DNA from: Caldifarciminota bacterium
GTDB taxonomy: Bacteria > Hydrothermota > Tepidihabitantia > Tepidihabitantales > Tepidihabitantaceae
DNA: 64,000 nucleotides
Direction: 5' to 3'
Assembly (NCBI GenBank): GCA_026418295.1
Contig: JAOABP010000004.1
Coordinates: forward strand, 62,001 to 126,000
Shown here: one piece after another, positions 35,898 through 45,021 of the stretch
Layout: every line of letters begins with the position of its first letter
Numbering within the stretch: the first letter of the stretch is position 1
Translations under genes and position numbers: made by a program
The notes under the pieces: generated by a model
The model's input: only the letters and a program-made list of their open reading frames with translations
What the model was told of the DNA's origin: nothing
Database searches by the model: none

Positions 35898-37538
35898 ATG
35901 AGTTATCCTTCCCCTCTTGAGGAGCTGGTGCGGCGGGTGAATCAGACCCGCGAGCAGAGGCTGAAGCAGTCTTTTCCGAGGCTGGGTGCCGAGGAGAAAC
36001 AGACCTTGCTGAAAAAATTTCATCCAGATTATCGCGCCGATTCTTTTGCGGAACTGGAGGTCGGACCGAATGCGGGGGAACGGGCGCCAAAGGAGCTGGT
36101 GCGGGTGCTGGAGGGTGACAGTCCGGTTTCAGATGGAAGCCTGGGTTTTGGGGAGTTTGAGTATGAGACGGATGTGCTGGTAATCGGGGGTGGTGGTGCC
36201 GGTTGTGCAGCGGCAATTACCGCTGATGATGCAGGCGCCCGGGTAATCATTGCCACCAAACTACGACTCGGTGATGCCAATACCATGATGGCGCAGGGGG
36301 GAATTCAGGCAGCAGACAAGGAAAATGACTCCCCGGCAATTCACTACCTTGACGTGATTGGCGGCGGCCATTTCACGAATATCCCTGAACTGGTTGAGGC
36401 GCTTGTGACCGACGCCCCGGAAGCGATTCAGTGGCTGGAAAACTTGGGTGTAATCTTCGACAAAAATCCCGACGGCTCGATGAAAACCATTCATGGCGGT
36501 GGTACATCACGCAGAAGAATGCACACCTGCCGGGATTATACCGGTGCGGAAATAATGCGCACCCTGCGCGACGAGGTAAAAAGCCGGCAGGGCATCACAG
36601 TGCTGGAATTTTCACCGGCAGTGGAGCTGTTGACCACACCGGAAGGTGAAGCTGCCGGTGCGATACTCCTGAACCTCAATCTCAACCGCTACCTCCGGAT
36701 CAAGGCAAAAACGGTCATTATAACCACTGGCGGGTCGGGCCGGCTGCATTATCAGGGGTTTCCGACTTCTAATCATTATGGCGCCACCGGTGACGGGCTG
36801 GTACTGGCGTATCGGGCAGGGGCAAGGCTGGCGTTTATCGATACGATGCAGTATCATCCGACCGGAGTTGCCTTTCCGCAGCAGATCGTGGGACAGCTGG
36901 TTACCGAGAAGGTGCGGAGTCTGGGCGCACAGCTGGTGAACCGGAACGGAGAACAGTTTGTGTTTCCGCTGGAGACGCGGGATGTGGTGGCATCTGCAAT
37001 TATCCGGGAGTGCCAGGAGGGCAGAGGGGTCAAGACCCCCGCCGGGGTTGATGGTGTGTGGCTGGATACGCCGATGATTGAGGTCCTCAAGGGTCCGGGC
37101 ACGGTTAAGCGGGAGCTGCCGGCGATGGTGCGGCAGTTTGCCCGGTTCGGGATTGAACTGGATAAGGAGCCGATTCTGGTATATCCAACACTGCACTATC
37201 AGAATGGCGGGGTGGCGATTGATGCGATGTGTCATACGAGTGTGCGGTATCTGCTAGTCGCCGGCGAGGCTTCGGGCGGGGTTCACGGACGGAACCGGCT
37301 GATGGGTAATTCGCTGCTGGATGTGATTGTGTTTGGCCGGCGGGCTGGGAGGGAAGGAGCGCAGCTGGCAAAGGAGCGGACCGGCTCGTTTTTCCCGGGG
37401 CTGGAGCATTTGAGTCGCTGGCGTCAGTTGTTGCGTGAGAGGAAGGGTACCGGTGTGAGCGTTTCACCGGTTCTGCTGCCGGATTATACCCGTAAGCCCG
37501 GAAACAGAATTGGCGGGCAGGGAGTCGGGGAGGTTTAG
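35898..37538 (+). CDS. Fumarate-reductase/aspartate-oxidase-like flavoprotein
   Basis: 546 residues. An unusual 90-residue N-terminal extension precedes the FAD dinucleotide-binding motif DVLVIGGGGAGCAAA. Typical SdhA/FrdA segments follow: MMAQGGIQAA, GDGLVLAYRAGARL, MQYHPTG, LETRDVVASAI with the proton-shuttle Arg, and GVHGRNRLMGNSLLD. The His that binds FAD covalently in SdhA/FrdA is not present (DANTMMAQGG here), so FAD is likely non-covalent, as in TfrA and NadB. Substrate could be fumarate or another enoate. The ribosome binding site is GAGGAG. The gene is part of the etfA operon. Confidence 0.85.
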   Translation: MSYPSPLEELVRRVNQTREQRLKQSFPRLGAEEKQTLLKKFHPDYRADSFAELEVGPNAGERAPKELVRVLEGDSPVSDGSLGFGEFEYETDVLVIGGGGAGCAAAITADDAGARVIIATKLRLGDANTMMAQGGIQAADKENDSPAIHYLDVIGGGHFTNIPELVEALVTDAPEAIQWLENLGVIFDKNPDGSMKTIHGGGTSRRRMHTCRDYTGAEIMRTLRDEVKSRQGITVLEFSPAVELLTTPEGEAAGAILLNLNLNRYLRIKAKTVIITTGGSGRLHYQGFPTSNHYGATGDGLVLAYRAGARLAFIDTMQYHPTGVAFPQQIVGQLVTEKVRSLGAQLVNRNGEQFVFPLETRDVVASAIIRECQEGRGVKTPAGVDGVWLDTPMIEVLKGPGTVKRELPAMVRQFARFGIELDKEPILVYPTLHYQNGGVAIDAMCHTSVRYLLVAGEASGGVHGRNRLMGNSLLDVIVFGRRAGREGAQLAKERTGSFFPGLEHLSRWRQLLRERKGTGVSVSPVLLPDYTRKPGNRIGGQGVGEV

Positions 37539-38621
37539 TTGGATTTTACATTTTCCGAAGATGCGGAGATGGTGCGGCAGACGGTGCATGAGTTCGTGCG
37601 CCGGGAGCTTTTGCCCATGGAGCCGAAGTTTCTTAATGCCCGGAATCCGGCAGAACGGAGCGAGATCGCCAAGAACGCTACCGATAAGCTGAAGGAGACG
37701 GGGCTTTTCAGTGCAGGGGTGCCGGAGGAGTTCGGGGGCGGAGGGCTGGGACCGGTTGAGGTCTGTATCATCGCCGAGGAGCTGTCCTTTTCGATCATTC
37801 CGGTTGAATGGGGAGATTATACGCCGTTGCTTTATGAGTGTTCGGAATCGCAGCGGGAGTCGTTTCTGCTGCCAGTGGTCGCAGGTGAAAAGAGGTATGC
37901 CCTTGCCTTCCGGGAGCCGGAACCTTTTTCCGGACCGGATGAAATGAAAACTTCTGCCCGGGGTGAGGGGAATGAGTACATCCTGGACGGCGTCAAGGAG
38001 TTGTCACGCGCGGAATTTGATTTCTGCCTGGTGTTCGCCCGGACCGCTGAAGGGATTACCTGCTTTATTATTGATGAGGGTTGTTCCGGCTGGGAGGTTG
38101 ACCGGAGCGCTGAACCTGCCCGCCTGGTCCTCTCCTCCTGCCGGGTCAACGCGGACCGGATGCTGGGTATGCCCGGCAAGGCATTGTTTCTGGGTCAGCG
38201 CTGGTTTGCCCTGGCGCGAGTTTCGCGCAGTGCGGCGATCACCGGTGTATGCCGGCGGATTCTGGAAACGACCGCGCTTTATGCCCGGGACTGGAAGTCA
38301 ATGAATGAGCCGATTATCAGTCGGAAGGAGATTCAGCGGACGCTTTCGGAGATGGCAGGAGGGTATGAGTCGCTGCGCTGGCTCGTATATCGCACCGCCT
38401 GGCTTGCCCAGACCGGCGCCCAGTTTCAGTATGACAGTCTGCTGCTTAAACTGCACGCCCAGACAATGCTGAACCGGATGGTAAATGATTCAATCCGGGT
38501 ACATGGCGGGACCAATCCGCCGGTGGAGCACTGGCTGATCCGTGCGTCAGGCGAAGGGGAGGCGCTGGATATGCTCCGGCTGGCGGTGAGTCATGAGGTT
38601 ATCTCCCGTTACACCGGTTAA
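37539..38621 (+). CDS. Acyl-CoA dehydrogenase family protein, divergent
   Basis: 360 residues. The start is TTG directly after the flavoprotein stop, supported by GGGGAGG with good spacing. The N-terminal helix domain (FTFSEDAEMVRQTVHEFVRREL), GVPEEFGGGGLGPVE and a middle domain (YALAFREPEPFSGPDE) match acyl-CoA dehydrogenases. The C-terminal domain (INDSIRVHGG-like VNDSIRVHGGTNPPVEHWLI) lacks the usual RDxRxxxIYEGT ending. I could not place the catalytic Glu. It likely oxidises or reduces an acyl-CoA with EtfA and the Fe-S/flavoprotein complex as partners. Confidence 0.85.
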   Translation: MDFTFSEDAEMVRQTVHEFVRRELLPMEPKFLNARNPAERSEIAKNATDKLKETGLFSAGVPEEFGGGGLGPVEVCIIAEELSFSIIPVEWGDYTPLLYECSESQRESFLLPVVAGEKRYALAFREPEPFSGPDEMKTSARGEGNEYILDGVKELSRAEFDFCLVFARTAEGITCFIIDEGCSGWEVDRSAEPARLVLSSCRVNADRMLGMPGKALFLGQRWFALARVSRSAAITGVCRRILETTALYARDWKSMNEPIISRKEIQRTLSEMAGGYESLRWLVYRTAWLAQTGAQFQYDSLLLKLHAQTMLNRMVNDSIRVHGGTNPPVEHWLIRASGEGEALDMLRLAVSHEVISRYTG

Positions 38622-38626
38622 TTAAC

Positions 38627-40645
38627 TTGGTTTCCCGCAGTTTGCGCATTACGCTGCTGGTAGCGTTGATAATTCTCCTGCTGACCGGAGGTCTGCTGGT
38701 GCTGGGCTATCTCCGGCTCCGTGCCGATCTGCCCGCTCCGGAAACAATCATCAATTACAAGGCACCAGCGAGTACCCGGCTCGTTGACTGCCGGGGCAGG
38801 GTGATCTCCGAGTTCTTTCAGGAAAAACGCCGGCCGGTACCGCTGGAGACCATCCCTGAGTATCTGGTGCGGTCGGTAGTCGCTGTTGAAGACAAGCGCT
38901 TTTACTCCCACTGGGGAATTGACCTGATCCGGGTTGCAGGCTCAATTGTTGCCAATCTGCTCCACCCGCGCAACCTTCAGGGTGCATCCACCATTACCCA
39001 GCAGCTCGCCCGTTCCATGTTCCTCACCCCCCGGCGTCAGCTCAGCCGGAAGCTCAAGGAGATGGTGCTGGCGATTGAGCTTGAGCGCCATTATTCCAAG
39101 GAGGAGATTCTGGAGATGTATCTGAATCAGGTGTGGTTTGGCGGTTCGATCTACGGTGTTGCAGCGGCAAGCGAACGGTATTTCGGCAAGCACATCTCCC
39201 GGCTGGACCCCGCAGAGTGCGCCACGCTGGGTGCAATGATCGCCAACCCTTCAGCCTATTCCCCCTATAAATACCCGCAGCGGCTGTTGCGCCGGCGCAA
39301 TTACTTTCTGGGCAAGATGCACCGGCTCGGCCTCCTGACCAAGAAGGAGTACGAACAGGCGGCAGCCCAGCCGTTAAATGTCCTGCCACCCGGGTCGGCA
39401 ACCAATGAGGCACCATATTTTGTTGAGGAGATCCGGCGCTATCTCATTAACACCTATGGCTACGACTTTGTTTATAAGTCCGGCGCCACCGTCTACACGA
39501 CGCTGGATCTGGATATCCAGGCGGCGGCGAACCGGGCACTGCTGGGCTGGCTCGAACAGCTGGAACAGGACTACCGGCTCCGGCCGACAAAGGCACGCTA
39601 TGACTCCATTTTTAAAAATGACTCCACCGACCCGGCACCAGGTTATCTGCAGGGGGCGCTCATTGTGGAAGATGTCCAGACCGGTGAGATCCGGGCGATG
39701 ATCGGCGGCCGGGATTTCCGCCACAGCGAATTCAACCGAGCGACTCAGGCGCTGCGCCAGGTGGGCAGCGCCTTCAAGCCCTTTGTCTATGCAGCAGCAC
39801 TGGATAACGGCTATACCGCCGCCGACATTGAGAATGACTCGGCGCTCGTGATCCGGATTCCGGGCCAGCCCGATTACCGGCCGAAGAATTACGACCAGAA
39901 GTTTCTGGGCAGAATGACCCTGCGCCGTGCCCTTGCCCTGTCCCGGAATATCATTGCGGTCCGGCTGTGCGAAAAGATCGGACCCGATGTCGTTGCCCGC
40001 TACGCCAGTCTGATGGGCATTGAGCATAAAGTTCCGGCTTACTACTCCATCGCCCTCGGCTCAATTGACCTCTCACTGCTGGAGATGACCAATGCCTTTA
40101 ATACGATCGCCAATCAGGGCATCCGCCTCACCCCGTTCATGATTACCAGAATCGTTGATGATCAGGGGCATGTGCTCGAGGAGCATCATCCTGAACCCCG
40201 GCTGGCGATCAGACCCCAGACCGCCTATGTGCTGACAAGCATGATGCAGAGTGTGGTCAATGAGGGCACCGCCACCACGATCCGGGCATTGGGCTTTACC
40301 GGACCGGCAGCCGGCAAGACCGGCACAACCGACGACTACACCGATGCCTGGTTCATCGGTTTTACGCCCACCTTAACCTGCGGTGTCTGGATCGGCTATG
40401 ACCAGAAGCGCACCATTTTCCGGGGCGCTACCGGCGGTGTGATTGCTGCGCCGGTCTGGGGCGAGCTGATGAAGCAGGTTTATCAGGACACCCTTTCCGC
40501 CTTTCCGGTGCCACCCGAAATTGTCACCCTGCCCATCTGTGAGCAGACCGGCAAACTTGCCACTCCCCTCTGCCCCCGTGCCCGTTACGAGGTATTCATT
40601 CAGGGCACCGAGCCGACCGCCAGCTGTCCGCTTCACAGCCGCTGA
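38627..40645 (+). CDS. Class A penicillin-binding protein (PBP1A type)
   Basis: 672 residues, TTG start. A bifunctional enzyme that polymerises and cross-links peptidoglycan. One N-terminal helix (LRITLLVALIILLLTGGLLVLG) precedes a glycosyltransferase domain with VEDKRFYSHWGID (catalytic Glu about 88), GASTITQQLAR and NQVWFGGSIYGV. The transpeptidase has SAFK at about 381-384, SRN in LALSRNIIAV, and KTGT at 564-567. All catalytic motifs are intact. It lies 5 nt after the acyl-CoA dehydrogenase gene, but no functional link is evident. Confidence 0.94.
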   Translation: MVSRSLRITLLVALIILLLTGGLLVLGYLRLRADLPAPETIINYKAPASTRLVDCRGRVISEFFQEKRRPVPLETIPEYLVRSVVAVEDKRFYSHWGIDLIRVAGSIVANLLHPRNLQGASTITQQLARSMFLTPRRQLSRKLKEMVLAIELERHYSKEEILEMYLNQVWFGGSIYGVAAASERYFGKHISRLDPAECATLGAMIANPSAYSPYKYPQRLLRRRNYFLGKMHRLGLLTKKEYEQAAAQPLNVLPPGSATNEAPYFVEEIRRYLINTYGYDFVYKSGATVYTTLDLDIQAAANRALLGWLEQLEQDYRLRPTKARYDSIFKNDSTDPAPGYLQGALIVEDVQTGEIRAMIGGRDFRHSEFNRATQALRQVGSAFKPFVYAAALDNGYTAADIENDSALVIRIPGQPDYRPKNYDQKFLGRMTLRRALALSRNIIAVRLCEKIGPDVVARYASLMGIEHKVPAYYSIALGSIDLSLLEMTNAFNTIANQGIRLTPFMITRIVDDQGHVLEEHHPEPRLAIRPQTAYVLTSMMQSVVNEGTATTIRALGFTGPAAGKTGTTDDYTDAWFIGFTPTLTCGVWIGYDQKRTIFRGATGGVIAAPVWGELMKQVYQDTLSAFPVPPEIVTLPICEQTGKLATPLCPRARYEVFIQGTEPTASCPLHSR

Positions 40646-40657
40646 AGAACGCAGTCC

Positions 40658-41335
40658 ATGCCTTCGGTCCGCAAGCTGAAGCCGGTGCCGGAACTGTGGA
40701 CCATCTTCCAGAAACTGTTCCGGGCTTACGGTCCGCAGCACTGGTGGCCCGCTGAGAGCCCGCTGGAGGTGGTGATTGGCGCAGTCCTGACCCAGAATAC
40801 CGCCTGGCAGAATGTGGAAAGGGCAATGGCAAACCTCAAACACGCCCGGCTGTTGAACCTTGACCTGCTCTGCCGGACCCCGGCCGGCCGGATCGTCGAG
40901 CTCATCCGTCCTGCCGGATACTATAACATTAAAGCCCGGCGCCTGCTCTCGGTCCTGAACTGGCTGAAGGAGCAGGGCGGATTCGCTAAACTGCGGGCAA
41001 CTCCCACCTCCCGGCTCCGCGCCGGCCTGCTTGACTGTTATGGTGTGGGACCTGAAACCGCAGACTCAATCCTGCTCTATGCGCTCAACCGCCCGGTATT
41101 TGTCCTTGATGCCTATACCCGGCGCATCCTTACCCGTTACGGTCTGATTCAGGGAGATGAACCATATGAAGAACTGCGTCTCTGGATTGAAGAGAGCCTT
41201 GCGCCTTTCCTCAAAAAGGACCCGCGGGCAACCGTCCGGGTTTTCAACGAATTCCACGCCCTGTTTGTCCGGCTTGCCAAGACCCACTGCCGGAGCCTGC
41301 CCCGGTGTCCGGGCTGTCCGCTTAACTCCCGTTGA
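40658..41335 (+). CDS. Endonuclease III-like HhH-GPD DNA glycosylase (COG2231/MagIII type)
   Basis: 225 residues. VVIGAVLTQNTAWQNVERAM, the helix-hairpin-helix LLDCYGVGPETADSIL and VLDAYTRRIL with the catalytic Asp identify the family. The Lys that gives EndoIII its lyase activity (GVGRKTA) is Glu here (GVGPETA), as expected for monofunctional glycosylases. The C-terminus, CRSLPRCPGCPL, has three Cys and stops where EndoIII has the fourth, typical of this branch. It probably removes alkylated bases. It sits between pbp and lptD. Confidence 0.85.
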   Translation: MPSVRKLKPVPELWTIFQKLFRAYGPQHWWPAESPLEVVIGAVLTQNTAWQNVERAMANLKHARLLNLDLLCRTPAGRIVELIRPAGYYNIKARRLLSVLNWLKEQGGFAKLRATPTSRLRAGLLDCYGVGPETADSILLYALNRPVFVLDAYTRRILTRYGLIQGDEPYEELRLWIEESLAPFLKKDPRATVRVFNEFHALFVRLAKTHCRSLPRCPGCPLNSR

Positions 41336-41359
41336 CTTTAAGCACCCGCTCAATAACAT
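41332..41359 (+). promoter_or_regulatory. Leaderless promoter of lptD-maf
   Basis: TTGACT (41332-41337), a 16-nt spacer, TAACAT (41354-41359) and 6 nt to ATG 41366. The -35 overlaps the end of the glycosylase gene. Confidence 0.5.
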
Positions 41360-41365
41360 AACCAG

Positions 41366-43615
41366 ATGCGACTTCTGCTCCTGTTGCTCCTGCAGCCTCT
41401 GCCTGACACTGCAGTAACCGCACCGGATACCGGCAAGGTGGACATTGTCTATTACGGTGCCCGGCTGGTCCGGTTTCTCGCCCGCGAGGAGCGGGTAGTC
41501 CTGCTTGACTCTGCCTGGGTCCGCTACCGGGACATGTCGGTCTATGCGGACTCGATCACCTATGACATCCGGCGCCACACGCTGAGCGCGGTCCGAAAAA
41601 CCTCTGCCGGCGAATCGGCGCTGGTCCGCTTCCGGACCGCCACCGAACAGGTAACCGGCACCGAACTGCACTACAATGTTGACACCCGCCGGGGTATGAT
41701 GCGCCATGCCCGTTCCCAGGTGGAAAACGGCTGGATCAGCGCCCGTGAGGTCTGGCTCGTCCGGGAACGGGTGCTGAACGCCCTCAATGCCGATTACACC
41801 ACCTGTGATCTGCCCCATCCCCACTACGCCTTCTTCGGACCGCGGGTAAAACTGTTTATGGATGATGTGGCGATTGCCGAGCCGGTAATTCTGCGTCTCG
41901 GCAGAATCCCGGTCCTGCCCGCACCCTTCTGGCTCGTGCCGGTGGCATCAAGGCGCAAATCCGGACTGATGCCCTTCAAGGTCGGCAGTGCCACTGATCA
42001 GGGCTATTATGCCAAGGGCATCTCCTATTACTGGGTCCTGAACGACTATGCCGACATCACCTTCCTTGCGGATATCATGACCCGCCGGGGCGTCCAGTTC
42101 CGCACCGAAGGAATCTACATTGTCAACCCCTATTCCCGGGGTTCGGTGCAGGGCTCCTACATCCGCGAGTTCTGGAATCCGGCAAACCCGGACCTCGTCC
42201 GCTACAGCTTCAACCTCAGCACCGCCAGCAAAATCACACCCCTGACCGATCTTGATATCCAGGCGGAACTGATCTCCGACACCGCCTATGCCCCGGACTA
42301 TGCGGAGGACCGGCTGGACTGGCTCAAACAGGAGGTCTACTCCTACGGCGCCCTCACCCACCGGTTCCGCGGTCTGGGCAGGGCAAACCTCCGGGCTGAA
42401 CGCCACACCTATTATATGCGCCATTACGACTACCAGCTTCTGCCTGCTGCCAGCATCAGCTTTAACACCCGCACCCTGCCGCTGGGCTGGAACATCACCC
42501 CGTCTGCCGGCTTCTCCCGGCGTCTGGAAAAATCCGACTCAGCCGGAACTGACACCCTGCGCGCCCAGCGGCTCACGCCATCTTTATCCTTCAATCTCAC
42601 CAGCCCGTCTTATCCGATTGGCACAATCGAAATCTCGGACCGGCTGAACTTCTCCGATTCCCGGCGCTCATACCGGAACGCTCCCTTAAGTCACACTCAG
42701 ACCCTCAGTCACGAACTGGGACTGGGCACTTCCCAGAAGCTCATCGGCATCTTCAACACCAGTGAAGCGGTCAGCTGGAACTGGACCGACAACCTGACCG
42801 ACACCCTGCCGCCGGAACCCGGACTCACCTTCAGCCTCGGCTCCGGATTTTCCCTGTTCCGGGTCTTCTCCACCCGCGCCCTCAACCTTGCCGGCATTCT
42901 GCACACCGTCAGCCCGAACCTCCAGTTTTACTACGAGCCAAAAATTACCCCTTCGGGAGTCTTCGGCAGACCCGACCTCCTGCATCCCGATATCACCACT
43001 CTGCAGTTCTTCCTCCGCAACGGCTTTCAGGCAAAACGGGCGACAACAAAGGAAAAGTTTGACCTCGGCACGGTCAACTTCTCCACCGGTTATGACCTGC
43101 GTCAGCACCGGCTCTCACCGGTCTATGCCACCATCTCCACCCGCCCCCTCCTGCTCATCCCAAAAACCGACTCCGGACCGGTGCGCCGGCGGTTTGACCT
43201 CAACCTTGACGGCAACCTGGGATTCAGACCGGAATCGCTCCGCCTCAGCGATGACTACCAGCTGCTCACCAGCTTCAGCTGGACCGCACTCCGCACCGAC
43301 ACCATCCGCCATCAGGAAAACGGACTGGAACTGCGCCTCAACCACACCTTGGGGAAAAACCTGAACATGCTCACCGGCTCGGTATCATTCTCATTCGCCG
43401 GCTGGCGGCTCGGTCTCAACTCCATCGGCTACAACTTTACCCGGCGCCAGCTCACCGACTACTCCATAACCCTCTGGCGCGACCTCCACTGCTGGGAGGC
43501 ACTCGGCACAGTCTCCGGCTTGGGAAAACAGTGGCGCTGGGACTTTGAGGTCCGGATCAAGAAACTGCCCGATGTCCGGTTCGGCAAATCGCTCTTCCGC
43601 ACCTTCCTGCCATGA
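41366..43615 (+). CDS. lptD: LptD/OstA-like LPS-assembly outer-membrane protein
   Basis: 749 residues with a short signal peptide (LLLLLLLQPLPDTA). The N-terminal OstA-like beta-jellyroll (VRYRDMSVYADSITYDIRRHTLSAV, ELHYNVDTRRGMM) is followed by TTCDLPHPHYAFFGPRVKLF and LPAPFWLVPV, as in LptD. The large barrel comes next (SYYWVLNDYADITFLADIMTRRG). LptD inserts lipopolysaccharide into the outer leaflet, so the organism is probably an LPS-bearing diderm. The predicted mRNA is leaderless. The stop overlaps maf by 4 nt (ATGA). LptE and other lpt genes are not in the window. Confidence 0.9.
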   Translation: MRLLLLLLLQPLPDTAVTAPDTGKVDIVYYGARLVRFLAREERVVLLDSAWVRYRDMSVYADSITYDIRRHTLSAVRKTSAGESALVRFRTATEQVTGTELHYNVDTRRGMMRHARSQVENGWISAREVWLVRERVLNALNADYTTCDLPHPHYAFFGPRVKLFMDDVAIAEPVILRLGRIPVLPAPFWLVPVASRRKSGLMPFKVGSATDQGYYAKGISYYWVLNDYADITFLADIMTRRGVQFRTEGIYIVNPYSRGSVQGSYIREFWNPANPDLVRYSFNLSTASKITPLTDLDIQAELISDTAYAPDYAEDRLDWLKQEVYSYGALTHRFRGLGRANLRAERHTYYMRHYDYQLLPAASISFNTRTLPLGWNITPSAGFSRRLEKSDSAGTDTLRAQRLTPSLSFNLTSPSYPIGTIEISDRLNFSDSRRSYRNAPLSHTQTLSHELGLGTSQKLIGIFNTSEAVSWNWTDNLTDTLPPEPGLTFSLGSGFSLFRVFSTRALNLAGILHTVSPNLQFYYEPKITPSGVFGRPDLLHPDITTLQFFLRNGFQAKRATTKEKFDLGTVNFSTGYDLRQHRLSPVYATISTRPLLLIPKTDSGPVRRRFDLNLDGNLGFRPESLRLSDDYQLLTSFSWTALRTDTIRHQENGLELRLNHTLGKNLNMLTGSVSFSFAGWRLGLNSIGYNFTRRQLTDYSITLWRDLHCWEALGTVSGLGKQWRWDFEVRIKKLPDVRFGKSLFRTFLP

Positions 43616-44196
43616 AACTCTACCTTGCCTCCACCTCACCCCGGCGCCGCCAGCTCCTGCAGGACCTCGGTATCCCCTTTTCCCTTATAAAACCCGCATT
43701 CTTTGAACCCGAAATCGGCTTCAGCCAAAATCCGCGCCGGCTGGCAGTTACCCTTGCCCTGCTCAAAGCCCTCTCCTGCACCCCGAAGGTCAAAAACGGC
43801 ATCATCATCGGCACCGACACCATTGTCGTAATCAGAAACCGGATACTCGGCAAACCCGCAAACCCGGCAGCAGCAAAACGCATGCTTAAACTGCTTTCTA
43901 ACAAAACTCATCAGGTAATTACCGGAATTGCACTTATCAAAATGCCGGAGAAGAGAATCTGCACTGGTGCAGAAACAACCCGTGTCACCTTCCGTGCCCT
44001 GAGCGATGAGGAGATAAAATCCTACATCTCAACCCCTGAGCCCTATGACAAGGCGGGCGCCTATGCAATTCAGGGCAGAGCCGGACTCTTTGTGGAACGG
44101 ATTTCCGGCTGTTACCTCAATGTGATCGGACTGCCGGTCAGTCTGCTTTTGAAACTGCTTCAGGATGCCGGCTGGAAAAATCCGTTATCAGGGTGA
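43612..44196 (+). CDS. maf: Maf family nucleoside triphosphate pyrophosphatase
   Basis: 194 residues. Signature motifs are LASTSPRRRQLLQDLGI at the N-terminus, GTDTIVVIRNRILGKP, and YDKAGAYAIQGRAGLFVERISGCYLNVIGLP. Maf enzymes hydrolyse non-canonical nucleotides such as modified UTP/dTTP. The ATG overlaps the lptD stop as ATGA, so it is translationally coupled. The 3' end overlaps the convergent secreted-protein gene by 9 nt. Confidence 0.94.
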   Translation: MKLYLASTSPRRRQLLQDLGIPFSLIKPAFFEPEIGFSQNPRRLAVTLALLKALSCTPKVKNGIIIGTDTIVVIRNRILGKPANPAAAKRMLKLLSNKTHQVITGIALIKMPEKRICTGAETTRVTFRALSDEEIKSYISTPEPYDKAGAYAIQGRAGLFVERISGCYLNVIGLPVSLLLKLLQDAGWKNPLSG

Positions 44197-44853
44197 ACTG
44201 AGCCGGACATTGAGCCGGTAGCTGCAGTCGCGCAGACCCCGGGTATTATCCAGCACCAGAAAATACAGTCCGGAAACCGGAATGGTGTCGTAAAATGCTC
44301 CTGCCTGATATGCCAGACGCCGGATGCGCGGCTCATAGCTCTCCCCTGCCTGCCAGCGCCCGAAATTGGACTCATCCAGAAACATCAGATAAATTGTTGT
44401 CGTATCGCTTGAACATTGCCCCTGCAGCCGGTAACCCGCAGGACAGGAGTCAAAGAACCAGACCGCCTCGCCCGCCTTCACCGCCCCTTCCCAGACCGCA
44501 AAATTGACCACGCGGGGCACAACCCGGACCTGAACCGAATCGCTCCCCTTCCTGCCCAGACCATCGGTCACCTGCACCTTCACCAGTACCAGACCTGAGG
44601 ACTCAGGCGCCTGCCACTGAATCCGGTTGTCAAACTGCGCCCCGAAAACTCCGGCTGAACACCACCACTCATAGCTCAGCGGACCACGGGCACCCGGCTC
44701 AACCCGGCAGACAAAACTGCCGGTGTCCTGCACCGCAACCTGAACCCTGCCCTCAATCCCGCCAATCACCGGCGGACCGGGCTGATAACCGCACCGGCTG
44801 GCAGCCACCAGACCGGTGATGACAAGCAGGAGCAGGTAACTCACAAACCGCAT
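44188..44853 (-). CDS. Secreted Ig/PKD-like protein of unknown function
   Basis: 221 residues. A signal peptide (MRFVSYLLLLVITGLVA) is followed by ASRCGYQ; the Arg before Cys argues against a proper lipobox. Residues about 35-110 look like a PKD/Ig domain (SYEWWCSAGVFGAQFDNRIQWQAPESS, VQVTDGLGRKGSDSVQVRVV). The second half (LYFLVLDNTRGLRDCSYRLNVRL) resembles a pre-peptidase C-terminal-like beta domain. Several paired Cys suggest disulfides. A TTGACC-16-GATAAT promoter ends 10 nt upstream of the ATG. Confidence 0.6.
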   Translation of the reverse strand: MRFVSYLLLLVITGLVAASRCGYQPGPPVIGGIEGRVQVAVQDTGSFVCRVEPGARGPLSYEWWCSAGVFGAQFDNRIQWQAPESSGLVLVKVQVTDGLGRKGSDSVQVRVVPRVVNFAVWEGAVKAGEAVWFFDSCPAGYRLQGQCSSDTTTIYLMFLDESNFGRWQAGESYEPRIRRLAYQAGAFYDTIPVSGLYFLVLDNTRGLRDCSYRLNVRLSSP

Positions 44854-44863
44854 CGGTATAAAG

Positions 44864-44891
44864 ATTATCCGGTCCGTCCTGTCAGGGTCAA
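44864..44891 (-). promoter_or_regulatory. Promoter of the secreted Ig/PKD-like gene
   Basis: TTGACC (44891-44886), a 16-nt spacer, GATAAT (44869-44864), and 10 nt to ATG 44853, so the leader is only about 3 nt. Confidence 0.45.
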
Positions 44892-45021
44892 GAAAATCGC
44901 CTCCGGACCCGGCACCAGGTCAGACCCCGCAACCGCTCCCACCCCTGCCCCGGGCTAGCCCCCGTTGACAGCTCTGAATATATAACTCATTATACATCAA
45001 AATCTTAAATCAAACAATACC

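Noticed and set aside
41066-42424. Long minus-strand ORFs opposite the glycosylase and lptD genes
   Set aside because: Antisense frames with no start signals; the plus-strand genes have clear family motifs.
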